Positions 25,713 through 34,732 of a stretch of 64,000 bases of DNA are shown here, piece by piece. The stretch comes from Streptomyces sp. NA04227 (GTDB lineage: Bacteria > Actinomycetota > Actinomycetes > Streptomycetales > Streptomycetaceae). The notes beneath the pieces were generated by a model. The model searched no databases. It was not told where the DNA came from and saw only the letters and a list, made by a program, of their open reading frames with translations. The stretch spans positions 6,065,001-6,129,000 of the forward strand of contig NZ_CP054918.1 of the NCBI RefSeq assembly GCF_013364195.1, in the 5' to 3' direction. Made by a program: the position numbers and the translations under genes. Each line of letters begins with the position of its first letter. The first letter of the stretch is position 1.

Positions 25713-27101
25713 GTGAGCCTTTGGACTTCCCTCGAGCCCGCGTCCACCACCGTCGATCCGGGCGGCAGTACGTTCGTACGCCTGCGCGTGCGCAATACCG
25801 GCGACGTGGTGGACGAGTACCGTTTCGAGCCCGTCGGGGACACGGCGCCCTGGACGACGGTGGAGCCGCAGGTCCTGCGGTTGTATCCGGGCACGACGGG
25901 GACCGTGGAGCTGACGTTCGCCCCGCCACGGACTTCGGACGCGGTCGCGGGACCCCATCCCTACGCGGTGCGGATCACGCCGACGGAACACCCCGAGGCG
26001 GTGACGGTTCCGGAGGGGAACCTGACCATCACGGCGTTCACCGAGGTGCGGGCCGAACTGGTGCCGCCGACGGTGAAGGGCAGGTTCCGGGGGCGGCCGC
26101 GCCTCGCGGTGGACAACCTCGGCAACACGAAGGTCACCGCGTCGCTCGCGGGCAGTGACACGGGGGACCACCTGACGTACGAGATCCGTCCGGGGAACGT
26201 GCAGATCGAACCGGGGCGTGCGGCGTTCGTGGACACGACGCTGCGGCCGCGGCAGGTCATCTGGTTCGGGGCGAAGGAGGAGCGGCCCTACACGCTGGCC
26301 GTGCGCCGGTCGGGGGCCGAGCCCCTGGAGGTGGAGGGCACGTACGTACAGCGCGGCTTCCTGCCCCGCTGGCTCGCGACCTTCTTCGGGTTCGCCCTCG
26401 CCCTGACCATCGCCTTCGTGATGATCTGGATCTCCTACAAACCCCAGGTCCGCAGCAGCGCGACGGAGCAGACCGAAGAGGCCGGGCGCGAGATCAAGCC
26501 CACCCCCAGCGCGAGCCCCTCACTCGCGCCCCCGCCTCCGCCCGAGCCCGAGAAGCCCGAGCCCGAGAAGCCGGAAGGCGGCGGGGGCGGTGACGAGAAG
26601 CCGAAGGAGAAGTCCGTGGTGCCCGCGGAGAACGTCGTGCTCCGCAACACCACCACCAAGCTCTGCGCCGAACTGCCGGGCTTCGACAAGGGCGAGATCA
26701 ACGGGCCCGTCCAGCAGAGCGTCTGCGACGAGACCGACAAGGACAACCAGCTCTGGAACCTCGAGGTGAAGTACCCGAAGCTGGGCCCCGGCGGGACGGC
26801 GCTCTTCCAGATCCGCAACGTCAAGGACGAGTTCTGCATGGACCTCGGGGAGTACGACGGCCGCCCCGCGGGGACCAAGATCGCCGAGTTCACCTGTGAC
26901 GGCACCACCGCCGACAACCAGCTCTGGTGGATCGAGAAGCAGGAGAGCGGCGACTACTGGATCCGCAACTACGCCAGCAACAACAAGTGCCTGGGCGTCG
27001 AGGGCAAGAGCGACGGCGTGGTCAACACACCGCTGAACATCGCCGAGTGCGCCAACAGCGACGACCACGAGTGGAAGATCATCCGGACGAAGAAGGACTG
27101 A
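25713..27101 (+). CDS. eCIS-linked membrane protein with Ig-like domains and ricin-type lectin domain
   Basis: A 462-aa protein. Residues 1-215 are beta-rich Ig-like repeats of the COG1470 type with no signal peptide. One TM helix lies at 220-241 (LATFFGFALALTIAFVMIWI). A Pro/Glu/Lys linker follows, and residues 300-462 form a beta-trefoil with three QxW-type repeats (DNQLWNLE, DNQLWWIE, DHEWKII). The domain order suggests a cytoplasmic N-terminus and an external lectin. GTG at 25713 is the likely start. I recall a similar 'hydrolytic protein' in the S. coelicolor CIS locus (about SCO4257). No catalytic residues are seen. A membrane or cell-wall docking role is inference. Confidence 0.8.
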   Translation: MSLWTSLEPASTTVDPGGSTFVRLRVRNTGDVVDEYRFEPVGDTAPWTTVEPQVLRLYPGTTGTVELTFAPPRTSDAVAGPHPYAVRITPTEHPEAVTVPEGNLTITAFTEVRAELVPPTVKGRFRGRPRLAVDNLGNTKVTASLAGSDTGDHLTYEIRPGNVQIEPGRAAFVDTTLRPRQVIWFGAKEERPYTLAVRRSGAEPLEVEGTYVQRGFLPRWLATFFGFALALTIAFVMIWISYKPQVRSSATEQTEEAGREIKPTPSASPSLAPPPPPEPEKPEPEKPEGGGGGDEKPKEKSVVPAENVVLRNTTTKLCAELPGFDKGEINGPVQQSVCDETDKDNQLWNLEVKYPKLGPGGTALFQIRNVKDEFCMDLGEYDGRPAGTKIAEFTCDGTTADNQLWWIEKQESGDYWIRNYASNNKCLGVEGKSDGVVNTPLNIAECANSDDHEWKIIRTKKD

Positions 27102-27156
27102 CGGCACCGGGGCCGGACGAAGAGAAGGACGGGCAGGCACTCAAGAGGGCCTGAAA

Positions 27157-27189
27157 ACCGGGGACTTGGCACCGAGCCGAGTCCCCGGT
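27157..27189. terminator. Bidirectional terminator between lectin protein and AAA ATPase
   Basis: ACCGGGGACTTGGC pairs with GCCGAGTCCCCGGT (13 of 14 positions) around a 5-nt loop. It lies between converging genes ending at 27101 (+) and 27230 (-). Confidence 0.82.
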
Positions 27190-27229
27190 GCCGTATCCGC
27201 CCGCCACTCGCGTCCGCTGTGGCGACCGG

Positions 27230-29440
27230 TCACCAGCTGCCCTCGCCCGGCACCAGCCGCCCCGCCTTGCGGTACTCGCGGCGGGCGCCCTCCAACAGGT
27301 CGGCTGCGCTCACCGTGCCCCCGCGTCCGGCGGCGAGATAGGCGGCGGTGACCACCGCGCTGCGGATCGACCCGCCGGCCAGTTCGAAGTCCCTGGCCAG
27401 CGGGGCCGGATCGAGGTCCGCCGCGGACGGGACGTGCGCCAGGCCGTGCCGCCACAGCGCGAGCCGCTGCCCGGCGTCCGGGAACGGGAAGTCGACCACC
27501 AGGTCGAGCCGCCGGGTGAACGCCTCGTCGATGTTGGCGCGCAGGTTGGTGGTGAGCAGGGCGATGCCGTCGAAGGACTCAAGGCGCTGGAGCAGATAGG
27601 CGCTCTCCATGTTGGCGTACTTGTCGTGCGCGTCCTTGACCTCGGAGCGCTTGCCGAAGACGGCGTCGGCCTCGTCGAAGAGGAGCACGGCGTCGGTACG
27701 GTCGGCCTCGGTGAAGACGCGTTCCAGGTTCTTCTCGGTCTCGCCGACGTACTTGTCCACGATCGACGACAACTGGACGACGTAGAGGTCGAGTCCCAGG
27801 TCCGCCGCGACCACCTCCGCCGACAAGGTCTTGCCGGTGCCCGACTCCCCGGCGAACAGGCCGAGTACGCCCCGCCCGCGCCCACCGCCCGCGCTGAGCC
27901 GCCAGTCGCCGAGGACCCGGTCACGATGGCGGGCGCGCAGGGCGAGTTCGTGCAGCTGCGCGAGCGGAGCGTCGGGCAGGACCAGGTCCCCCCAGTCCAC
28001 GGCCGGCCGGATACGCCGGGCATGGCTCTCCAGGCCGGAGGCCGACTGGCGGCGGGCGGCGAGCCGGACGTGCGCGGCGGTCACCGGGCCGCCGTCGAAG
28101 GCGGCGAGGGCGCGCGCGGCGTGAGCGGCCCGCCGGATCCGGTCGCCACCGAGTCGGTACGGGGCGACGGTCGCGCCGAGGTCAAAGCCCTCGGCGTCCG
28201 CGCCGAGCGCGGCCCGCCAGGCGGTCGTCCCGCCCGCCCCGCGCCCCGGCGCGTCCAGTACCAGCGGGTCCTGCGGCGACCAGTGCGGATCGTACGGGCG
28301 AGAGTCCGTGAGGAGCACGGTCACGTCCCGCGCCCCGGTCAACTCCCTCACCAGCGCGGCCGGTTGGTCCGGCAGTCCCGGCACCACGACGGCCCGGCCG
28401 CTCAGGCGCGCCTCGCGCAGCAACTCGGGGACGTGGTCCCCCGGGTCCGGACAGTGCAGCGCGTCGACACCCGCGCCGCGCAGGGCGCCGCAGAACGCGG
28501 CCAGCCCGTCGCCCTCGCGCTGTTCGCGCAGATAGACGGTGAGCGGGCCGTTGTTCAGGCGGGCGGCGAGGCGGTGCGTGAAGTCCTCGGTGGCGAGGTC
28601 GGCGGGCAGCGGATCGGGCATCGGCCGCAGCCGGTCCAGGAGTGCGGGGTCCGGTGTGTCGTCGCCCAGGAGATGGCCGGTCAGCCGGTCGGGGACACGC
28701 AACGCACGGGCCAGGAAGGGGCGTTCGGGTTCTTCGACCTCCAGCAGTCCGAGGGCACGCAGCGGTGCCGAGGCGTGCAGGCGGGTGCGGGCCGCCGCCG
28801 AGTACGCGGGCAGCGCGCACAGGTCCAGGGCGAGGCCGGTGGTGGCGCGGCGGCGGCTCACGTCGTCGTTGAGGTAGCCGTACAGCGGCTCGAAGGTCCG
28901 GTCGACATCGGGGGCCAGGGCGATGAGCAGGACGGCGACGTCCCACTCGGTAAGCCCCATCCGCCCGGCCAGTGACGACAACCGGTCGGCGGGCCACGGG
29001 ACTTGGCCTACCGCGGGGCCGGGTCCGGGGCGTGATCCGGTGCCGTCGTCGTCCGCGCCGAAGGACCAGGTGCGCAGCACGTGGCCCACCGCGTCCTTGG
29101 ACAGGTACAGGCCGCGCAACGGGTCGTCGGCCGTGGGGTCGTCGGCGGCGCGGGACTCGACCAGCGCGGTGACCCGCTCCCGCAGGACGGCGAGCCGGCC
29201 GAGCAACTCCCGCTCGGGGGAGTCGTACGGGCGCTCGGGGCTGTCGTACGGGCCGGGCGGTGGGGCGTCGTGGTCGTGGTGGGGTCCGCCGGGCGACGGG
29301 GCGTCGCCGTCGTGGTGGGGTCCGCCGGTGATCGAGGCCGGCTGGTAGTGGCCCCCGTCGTGGCCCCCGTCGTGACCTCCGACTTGGCCCCCGTGACCGT
29401 AGGACGTCGCTGCGCAGGGCGCCGCGTACGGGGTGGTCAT
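27230..29440 (-). CDS. eCIS AAA+ ATPase (Cis15/Afp15-like)
   Basis: A 736-aa protein. Residues 1-70 are His/Gly/Pro-rich and low-complexity. A helical winged-helix region follows, then a C-terminal AAA+ module: Walker A GESGTGKT near 530, Walker B LLFDEADAVFGKRSEVKDAH near 583, sensor LLTTNLRANIDEAFTRRLD. Every eCIS locus has such an ATPase, thought to help sheath/tube assembly. Its stop lies beside a strong terminator and its start overlaps the DUF4255 stop (ATGA), so the two are co-translated. The His-rich N-terminus (HGGQVGGHDGGHDGGH) is odd and might bind metal. Confidence 0.93.
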   Translation of the reverse strand: MTTPYAAPCAATSYGHGGQVGGHDGGHDGGHYQPASITGGPHHDGDAPSPGGPHHDHDAPPPGPYDSPERPYDSPERELLGRLAVLRERVTALVESRAADDPTADDPLRGLYLSKDAVGHVLRTWSFGADDDGTGSRPGPGPAVGQVPWPADRLSSLAGRMGLTEWDVAVLLIALAPDVDRTFEPLYGYLNDDVSRRRATTGLALDLCALPAYSAAARTRLHASAPLRALGLLEVEEPERPFLARALRVPDRLTGHLLGDDTPDPALLDRLRPMPDPLPADLATEDFTHRLAARLNNGPLTVYLREQREGDGLAAFCGALRGAGVDALHCPDPGDHVPELLREARLSGRAVVVPGLPDQPAALVRELTGARDVTVLLTDSRPYDPHWSPQDPLVLDAPGRGAGGTTAWRAALGADAEGFDLGATVAPYRLGGDRIRRAAHAARALAAFDGGPVTAAHVRLAARRQSASGLESHARRIRPAVDWGDLVLPDAPLAQLHELALRARHRDRVLGDWRLSAGGGRGRGVLGLFAGESGTGKTLSAEVVAADLGLDLYVVQLSSIVDKYVGETEKNLERVFTEADRTDAVLLFDEADAVFGKRSEVKDAHDKYANMESAYLLQRLESFDGIALLTTNLRANIDEAFTRRLDLVVDFPFPDAGQRLALWRHGLAHVPSAADLDPAPLARDFELAGGSIRSAVVTAAYLAAGRGGTVSAADLLEGARREYRKAGRLVPGEGSW

Positions 29441-30135
29441 CGCGGGTCCGTGCGGCGGGAGTTGGGCACCGTCCGCTCGCGGGTGGCGTGCTCCTTGCGC
29501 GCGGCGCGGGCGGCCGCGACCTGGTGGGGGCGGTGGGAGCGCTCGGTGGGCTCCGCCTCGCCGTCCCGGTCGCGCACCCGGACCGTCGCGCCCTCGGTGA
29601 CCGGGGGACCGGCGTCGTACTCCGGGAAGGCCGGGAACGGCGCGGTCACCACCAGGTCCAGGGACGGCTTCAGCTCGCCGCCGAGGGCGGACCAGATCTC
29701 GGCCAGCGAGCGGGACTCGGTCTGGGTGCCCGCCACTGTGAGGGGCATCGAAAGCCCCAACGCCCCGAGGAGGCCGGGGAGTTCGTCCGGCGGGAGCAGC
29801 TCACGGGGCAACAGGGTCGCGAGCGCGGCGGAGAGCAGGCGGTGTTCGTCCTGCGGGGTCTTCGTCCAGGCCGTCACCAGGTACGAGAGCCGGAACCAGC
29901 GTGGCGGCCTTCGGCGGCGCACCACGATGTCCCGCTCGTCAAGGACGGGCAGGTGGCCGCGCTGGCGCATCGCCACGTCCTCGCGGATGTCGTACAAGTA
30001 GGCGTTGATCACGGGGGCGTTGCGCCGGGCCGCCCAGTCACGGGTGGGTGCCTCGAAGGACACCTCGACGCCCGAGCCCGTCAACGCCCCGCTGCCCAGG
30101 AGGCTCTTGAGGACCTCGTCCACCTCGTGGATCAC
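29437..30135 (-). CDS. eCIS cap/assembly protein, DUF4255 (Pvc16-like N-terminus)
   Basis: A 232-aa protein with the typical opening VIHEVDEVLKSLLGSGALTG and the INAYLYDIREDVAMR segment of DUF4255. In other eCIS the family caps the distal end of the tube and sheath (Afp16/Pvc16, Cis16). GTG at 30135, eight bases after GGGAG, fits the family start; longer in-frame starts lack a ribosome site. A charged C-terminal tail (RDRDGEAEPTERSHRPHQVA) extends the core. Coupled to the ATPase. Confidence 0.9.
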   Translation of the reverse strand: MIHEVDEVLKSLLGSGALTGSGVEVSFEAPTRDWAARRNAPVINAYLYDIREDVAMRQRGHLPVLDERDIVVRRRRPPRWFRLSYLVTAWTKTPQDEHRLLSAALATLLPRELLPPDELPGLLGALGLSMPLTVAGTQTESRSLAEIWSALGGELKPSLDLVVTAPFPAFPEYDAGPPVTEGATVRVRDRDGEAEPTERSHRPHQVAAARAARKEHATRERTVPNSRRTDPR

Positions 30136-30317
30136 AACTCGCGCTCCCGCTCCGTCTGTTACACCCGGCGTGCCGTCCGGCCTCTGCACCCGGCGTGCCG
30201 TCCGGGCCTCGATCGTGCCCCGGGCGCCGCTCGGCCCGCAGGCGCGTCGGGGACGGTGGCGGGGCAGGCTGCCTTGCCCGCGAAGTCCCAGCGCGCCGCC
30301 TTCGGTTGCCCGTTCGG

Positions 30318-31019
30318 TCAGAGATAGCCTTCCCGAAGTGCATAGGCCACCGCGTGCGCGCGATTGCGCAGGTGAAGGCGTGTGGTGAGTCCGTGCATGA
30401 CGTTCTTGACGGTCCGTTCGGAGTAGGACAGCTTGCTCGCGATCTCCCCGGTGTCGAGCCCTTCGGCCACCAGCCGCAGGACATCCACCTCACGGGGTGT
30501 CAGACCCAGCGAGGGGGCGCCGGGGCCGCTCGTCCCGCCGCGGTGCAGCGTGCCCACCTGGCTGATGAGCCTGCCGATCAGGTCGGCGGGCAGGTCGCCG
30601 TCGCCCCGGGAGGCGGCCAGCACCGCCTGCACCAGCCGGTGCGCGGTGGCCTCGTGGCGCCAGACGATGGTTCCGACGCCACACTCGACGATGTCGAGCA
30701 GTTCGCTCTCCCTGATCGCGCCGACCACGAGCACGGCCCGCGCGCCCTCGCTGCGCACGATCCGGCGCAGCCGGGTCAGGGCGGCCTCGTCCAGCGCGTC
30801 CTCGATCAGGAGGGCCACCGAACCGGGGCCGGACTCCTCGCGCAGCTCGATCTCCGGGCGGCGGCGCAACTGGCTGATCGCACCCTCGCGGCTTATCGGG
30901 TCCGGGGCGGACACGGCCACCGGGACCCGGGCAGCGGTGGCACCGGCGGTCGGTTCGGTGCCGAGGGCTGAAGTGGTGGTGGTCCGGGGCGAGTTGAGCA
31001 AGCGCTTCCCCCTGTTCAC
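30318..31019 (-). CDS. LuxR-family regulator with degenerate receiver domain
   Basis: A 233-aa NarL/LuxR-type regulator. The C-terminal HTH is clear (LTPREVDVLRLVAEGLDTGE, then SERTVKNVMHGL). The N-terminal half has a receiver-like outline (VALLIEDALDEAALTRLRRI, then ARAVLVVGAI) but I do not find a full acidic pocket with a phospho-acceptor Asp, so control may be phosphorylation-independent. The start is uncertain: GTG at 31019 or TTG at 31001, the latter with AGGGGG six bases upstream. Its place between eCIS genes matches the CIS regulator I recall as SCO4261. Confidence 0.85.
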   Translation of the reverse strand: MNRGKRLLNSPRTTTTSALGTEPTAGATAARVPVAVSAPDPISREGAISQLRRRPEIELREESGPGSVALLIEDALDEAALTRLRRIVRSEGARAVLVVGAIRESELLDIVECGVGTIVWRHEATAHRLVQAVLAASRGDGDLPADLIGRLISQVGTLHRGGTSGPGAPSLGLTPREVDVLRLVAEGLDTGEIASKLSYSERTVKNVMHGLTTRLHLRNRAHAVAYALREGYL

Positions 31020-31388
31020 GAGCGCGCCGTCCGGCACGCTCCGGCAGCGACTGGGCACGCTCCACACTTCTGCGGCACCTGGAGTCACGCAATCGTGGAG
31101 CACCACGACGCACACCACGAGACCAGTGCGGACCCGACCACGAACGGGCCGTCGGTGTGGACGTATGCGCTGGTCAGGGCGGTTCGGTGGCCGGGTGTGC
31201 GCACCGTGGTGCCGCTCGCGCACCGCAGTGAGCCTTGCCACAACCACGGCCGCGCACCGCAACCACGGCGCCACGGGCACGGTCGGGCCCATGGGGGCGC
31301 ACTCACCCCAGGGCCACCTCGCACCACCGTCGTCCGGGTGCGCGGGGGGCGCCTGCCGGACCGGCACCACTATCCACAGGAGGCACCG
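31020..31388. promoter_or_regulatory. Divergent region between the two eCIS regulators
   Basis: A 369-bp gap. The only clear element is a perfect AGGAGG ribosome site at the right edge for the LAL gene. No convincing ORF, tRNA or long repeat is seen; it must hold promoters in both directions. Confidence 0.45.
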
Positions 31389-34259
31389 ATGACCGGACCG
31401 CTCCGTGAACGCGACGACGTCCAGGCCCTGTTCACGGCCGAGACCGAGCGCGCCCGGACCGGCACCGGCGGCCTCGTCCTGCTGCGCGGCGCCACCGGCA
31501 CCGGCCGCACCTTCGCGCTGGAGTCGGCCGCGCGCCACGCGGCGGACCGCGGCCTGCGCGTGCTGCGGGTGCGCTGCTCGCCCGAGGACACCGGGGTGCC
31601 CTTCGCCACGGTCCATCAACTCCTGGCCCCGGTAACGGAGTTCACCGACCTGACACCGGTGGCCGACGACCGCCGCAGCGCGGCCCGGCTGTGGCGGCTG
31701 CTGCACCGGTTCGCGGCCGAAGAGCCGCTGCTCGTGGCCGTGGACGACGTCCACCTCGCCGATGAACCCTCGCGCAGCTGGCTGCGCGAGGCGGCCCGGC
31801 GGATCGACCGATTACCGGTGCTGCTCGTGGTCACCGAGCGCAGCCAGTACGACATCGATCCCCGGCCCGAAGGACTCACCCAGGCTCTGTCGCCCTCCCT
31901 GGTACGCACCCACACCCTCGCCCCGCTCGGCGATACGGCGGCGGCCGCGCTGGTCCGCTCCGTCTTTCCCGGTGCCACGGACGGCTGGACCGAGGAGTGT
32001 GTACGGGCCGGGGCCGGCAGCCGACTGCTGCTGCACGCCCTGCTCGGCGATCTGGGCGGCACCCCGCCACCGGACGGCCTCGTACCCGAGGCGACCGCGC
32101 CCCTGCCGGACACCTGTGCCGCGCTCTATCCCGGGAGCTACCCGGCGGCCGTCGCCTGGTGGCTGCACAGCGCCGGGCCCGAGACGTCCGACGTGGCCCG
32201 CTGCCTCGCGGCCCTGGAACAGGCGTGGCCGGGCACGAACCCCGCCCCGGCGCGGCCCGCGGAGAAGGGGCATGCCCCCACCCGGGGAAGTGCGGCGCAG
32301 GCGGACGCCGGTGACCCGGTCGACCTGCTCGCCGAGGCGGCCGGGGCCGATCCCGACCGGGTCGCCGGGTGGCTCGCCGCCATGACGCGGCTCGGGCTGC
32401 TGCGCCCCGACGCCGCCGGACGTCCCCGCTACGCGCATCCGCTGCTGCGCGACGCCGTGCTCACCGGCTGGCCCCGGCCGCGCCGGGAGGCGGCGCACCG
32501 GTCGGCCGCGCAGGCCATGATGCGCAGGGGCTACCGGGCCGAGACGGTCGCCCGGCACTTGCTGCGGACACCGGCGGTCGGCCTGCCCTGGGCGCTGCGC
32601 GTACTGCGCGACGCGGCCCTGGTCGCCGTGCACGAGGCCCGGCCCGAAACCGCCGTCGGCCTTCTGCGCCGGGCGCTTGACGAACCGTTGTCCGACGACC
32701 TGCGTCAGGAACTGCTGACCGAACTGGGCTCCCTGGAGTACGCGGAGGCCGACACCCCGACGGCCATCGCGCGCCTGGCGGAGGCGCAGCGCCTGCCGAC
32801 CGACCCCCGCAACCGGGTACGTACGGCTGTCGCCCTCGGCACCGCCCTGGCGGACCGCGGCGAGATCCGTACGGCCATGGAGGTGCTGCGCCGCACGGAG
32901 GACCAGCTCTCCGGCCACCCGGGCCTGGCCCGCACCGTGCAGACCGCCGGCGCGCTGCTTTCCGACCAGGACCTGGCGACCCGTCAAGAGGTGTACCGGT
33001 GGCTGCGCGAGACCGGCGAACACTCCCCGGAACTCATCGGCACGGCCGGACAGGCCCTGCTCGTGCGCTATGCCGCGACCGCCGCGCTGATGTCGGCCGA
33101 CGAGGCGATGAGCCGCGTACGGGCCCTGCTCGCGCAGCCCACCGACCCGCTCTCCGAACCCTTCCTGCTGGGCACGGCCGCCGCGGTCGCCCAGTGGGCC
33201 GACGAACTCGACGAGGCGGACCGGCTGGTGGAACGCGGCCTGGCCGGACAGCACCCCGCCCTGCTGCACCCGATGCGCAACGCCCTCGTCAACACCCGTG
33301 CCGACATCGCGGCGTCCCGCGGCGACCACGCCCGCCTGCTCGCCGCGCACCCCGGTATCGAGGCGGTGGGCTACCGCACCCGGCCCACCAACCTGGACGC
33401 ACATGCCCTGCTCGCGCTCGTCCACACCGACCGCACCGACGAGGCCCAGCGCTTCGCCGACAGCTTCGACCTGCGCGAGGCGCCGGAGAACTGGGAGCTG
33501 AACCGCTTCCTGTACGCGCGGGGCGTGCTGCGCGCCGCCACCGGCGATCCGGCGGGCGCGCTGCACGACTTCCTGGAGTGCGGACGCCGCCAGAGCGCCC
33601 GCGACGTGATCAGCCCGGTCGTCACCCCGTGGCGGACGGCGATCGCCGAGTGCAGGCTGGCCCTGGGCGACGGCGAGAAGGCGCTGGCCCTGGCGACGGA
33701 GGAACTGCGGCTCGCCGAGGTGTGGAACACCCCGCGCACGGTGGGCCGTGCGCTGCGCGTGCTCAGCCTCGCCACCGGCGGGCGGCGCGGCCTTGAGCTG
33801 GCCGAGGAGGCTGTACGCACCCTGCGCGCGGCGCCCGTCGACACCGACCTTGAGCTGGTCCCGGCACTGCTCGCCCAGGGCGATCAGCTCAGCGCCGTCG
33901 GCGAACGCGGCCGCGCCCGCGAATGCCTGCGCGAGGCGGCACAGCTGGCCGAACACCGGGGCGCGAGGCGGCTGCTCACGCTGGCCAGGCAGGCCCTGCA
34001 CGACAACGGCGTCCGGGGCGCGGTGACCGTGGGCACCGGCCCCGCGGCGCTGACCGGCAGCGAGCGCCGTATCGCCAGGCTCGCCGCCGAAGGCCGGACG
34101 AACACCGAGATCGCCGGGCTGCTCCACCTGGCCCGCCGCACCGTGGAGACCCATCTGACCAGTACGTACCGGAAGTTACGGATACGCCGCAGGACCGAGC
34201 TGCCCGGCGCACTGGCCCGAACCGGCCCGCTGAACGCCTGCCCGGCCGCTCCGGACTGA
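31389..34259 (+). CDS. LAL-family (large ATP-binding LuxR) transcriptional regulator
   Basis: A 956-aa protein with an N-terminal ATPase, a long helical TPR-like middle and a C-terminal LuxR HTH ([20 protein letters not shown], then ARRTVETHLTSTYRKL). The Walker A is GATGTGRT (residues 34-41) with Arg40 where Lys is usual; Walker B LLVAVDDVHLAD is intact. ATG at 31389 has a perfect AGGAGG five bases upstream. It ends the eCIS locus and corresponds by position to the regulator I recall as SCO4263. Likely controls the particle genes, possibly without normal ATP hydrolysis. Confidence 0.92.
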   Translation: MTGPLRERDDVQALFTAETERARTGTGGLVLLRGATGTGRTFALESAARHAADRGLRVLRVRCSPEDTGVPFATVHQLLAPVTEFTDLTPVADDRRSAARLWRLLHRFAAEEPLLVAVDDVHLADEPSRSWLREAARRIDRLPVLLVVTERSQYDIDPRPEGLTQALSPSLVRTHTLAPLGDTAAAALVRSVFPGATDGWTEECVRAGAGSRLLLHALLGDLGGTPPPDGLVPEATAPLPDTCAALYPGSYPAAVAWWLHSAGPETSDVARCLAALEQAWPGTNPAPARPAEKGHAPTRGSAAQADAGDPVDLLAEAAGADPDRVAGWLAAMTRLGLLRPDAAGRPRYAHPLLRDAVLTGWPRPRREAAHRSAAQAMMRRGYRAETVARHLLRTPAVGLPWALRVLRDAALVAVHEARPETAVGLLRRALDEPLSDDLRQELLTELGSLEYAEADTPTAIARLAEAQRLPTDPRNRVRTAVALGTALADRGEIRTAMEVLRRTEDQLSGHPGLARTVQTAGALLSDQDLATRQEVYRWLRETGEHSPELIGTAGQALLVRYAATAALMSADEAMSRVRALLAQPTDPLSEPFLLGTAAAVAQWADELDEADRLVERGLAGQHPALLHPMRNALVNTRADIAASRGDHARLLAAHPGIEAVGYRTRPTNLDAHALLALVHTDRTDEAQRFADSFDLREAPENWELNRFLYARGVLRAATGDPAGALHDFLECGRRQSARDVISPVVTPWRTAIAECRLALGDGEKALALATEELRLAEVWNTPRTVGRALRVLSLATGGRRGLELAEEAVRTLRAAPVDTDLELVPALLAQGDQLSAVGERGRARECLREAAQLAEHRGARRLLTLARQALHDNGVRGAVTVGTGPAALTGSERRIARLAAEGRTNTEIAGLLHLARRTVETHLTSTYRKLRIRRRTELPGALARTGPLNACPAAPD

Positions 34260-34732
34260 GCAGCCGGGGGTGCAGGAGCGCCTCGGCTGCCAGACCGACT
34301 CCTGCCCATCGCAGACCACACCATGGCGCGTGATCACCTGCGAGCGATTGCCGGGTATGCCTACCGTGAGGGCGGCCCGGAGGCCCGGCTCGCCCTGCTC
34401 ACGGCACTGGAACAAGCCCGTCCCGACGAGAAGGCTCTGGAACTGCTCAGGGGTCTGCTCGCGGTGCGCGAGAGCTGGTCGGCTTGAAATGCTGGCCGGG
34501 TAGAACGAGTGGTGGCAACGGGGATGAGGAGCTACAGGCACATTCTTCCCGACCCATGTGTCCCCGGTTCACAACGTTGTCCTACGGATAGGGAGTTCCC
34601 GCATTTCCCGGGCCTCGCGAACGACTGACATCCACCACTCCGTGTGATCGGGAGCGCTCCGACGGTGAGTGACGGACGTCATTGACGCTTCGGGGGCGTG
34701 AGGCATCTCCTGCGGCTTGCTCGGGATTTGGA
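34260..34732. other. Junction region with a possible small gene
   Basis: A 473-bp gap between the eCIS locus and the AbiE pair. The left part has a plausible small ORF (34323-34487). The rest has mixed composition, lower in GC than the surroundings, and no tRNA or attachment-site repeat that I can see. Confidence 0.5.
34323..34487 (+). CDS. Possible small hypothetical protein (54 aa)
   Basis: ATG at 34323 opens MARDHLRAIAGYAYREGGPE, ending LLRGLLAVRESWSA. The Leu/Ala helical pattern and codon choice look coding. No ribosome site precedes the ATG. The frame is the same as the LAL gene and stays open from its stop at 34259, so this may be a degraded C-terminal piece of an older gene rather than a live one. 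Function not recognised. Confidence 0.35.
   Translation: MARDHLRAIAGYAYREGGPEARLALLTALEQARPDEKALELLRGLLAVRESWSA

Noticed and set aside
22317-26171. 1284-aa minus-strand frame extending the sheath upstream
   Set aside because: The part above 23921 is antisense to the cargo gene and has no domain. The sheath N-terminus MPSYLSPGVYVEE with a good ribosome site marks the true start.
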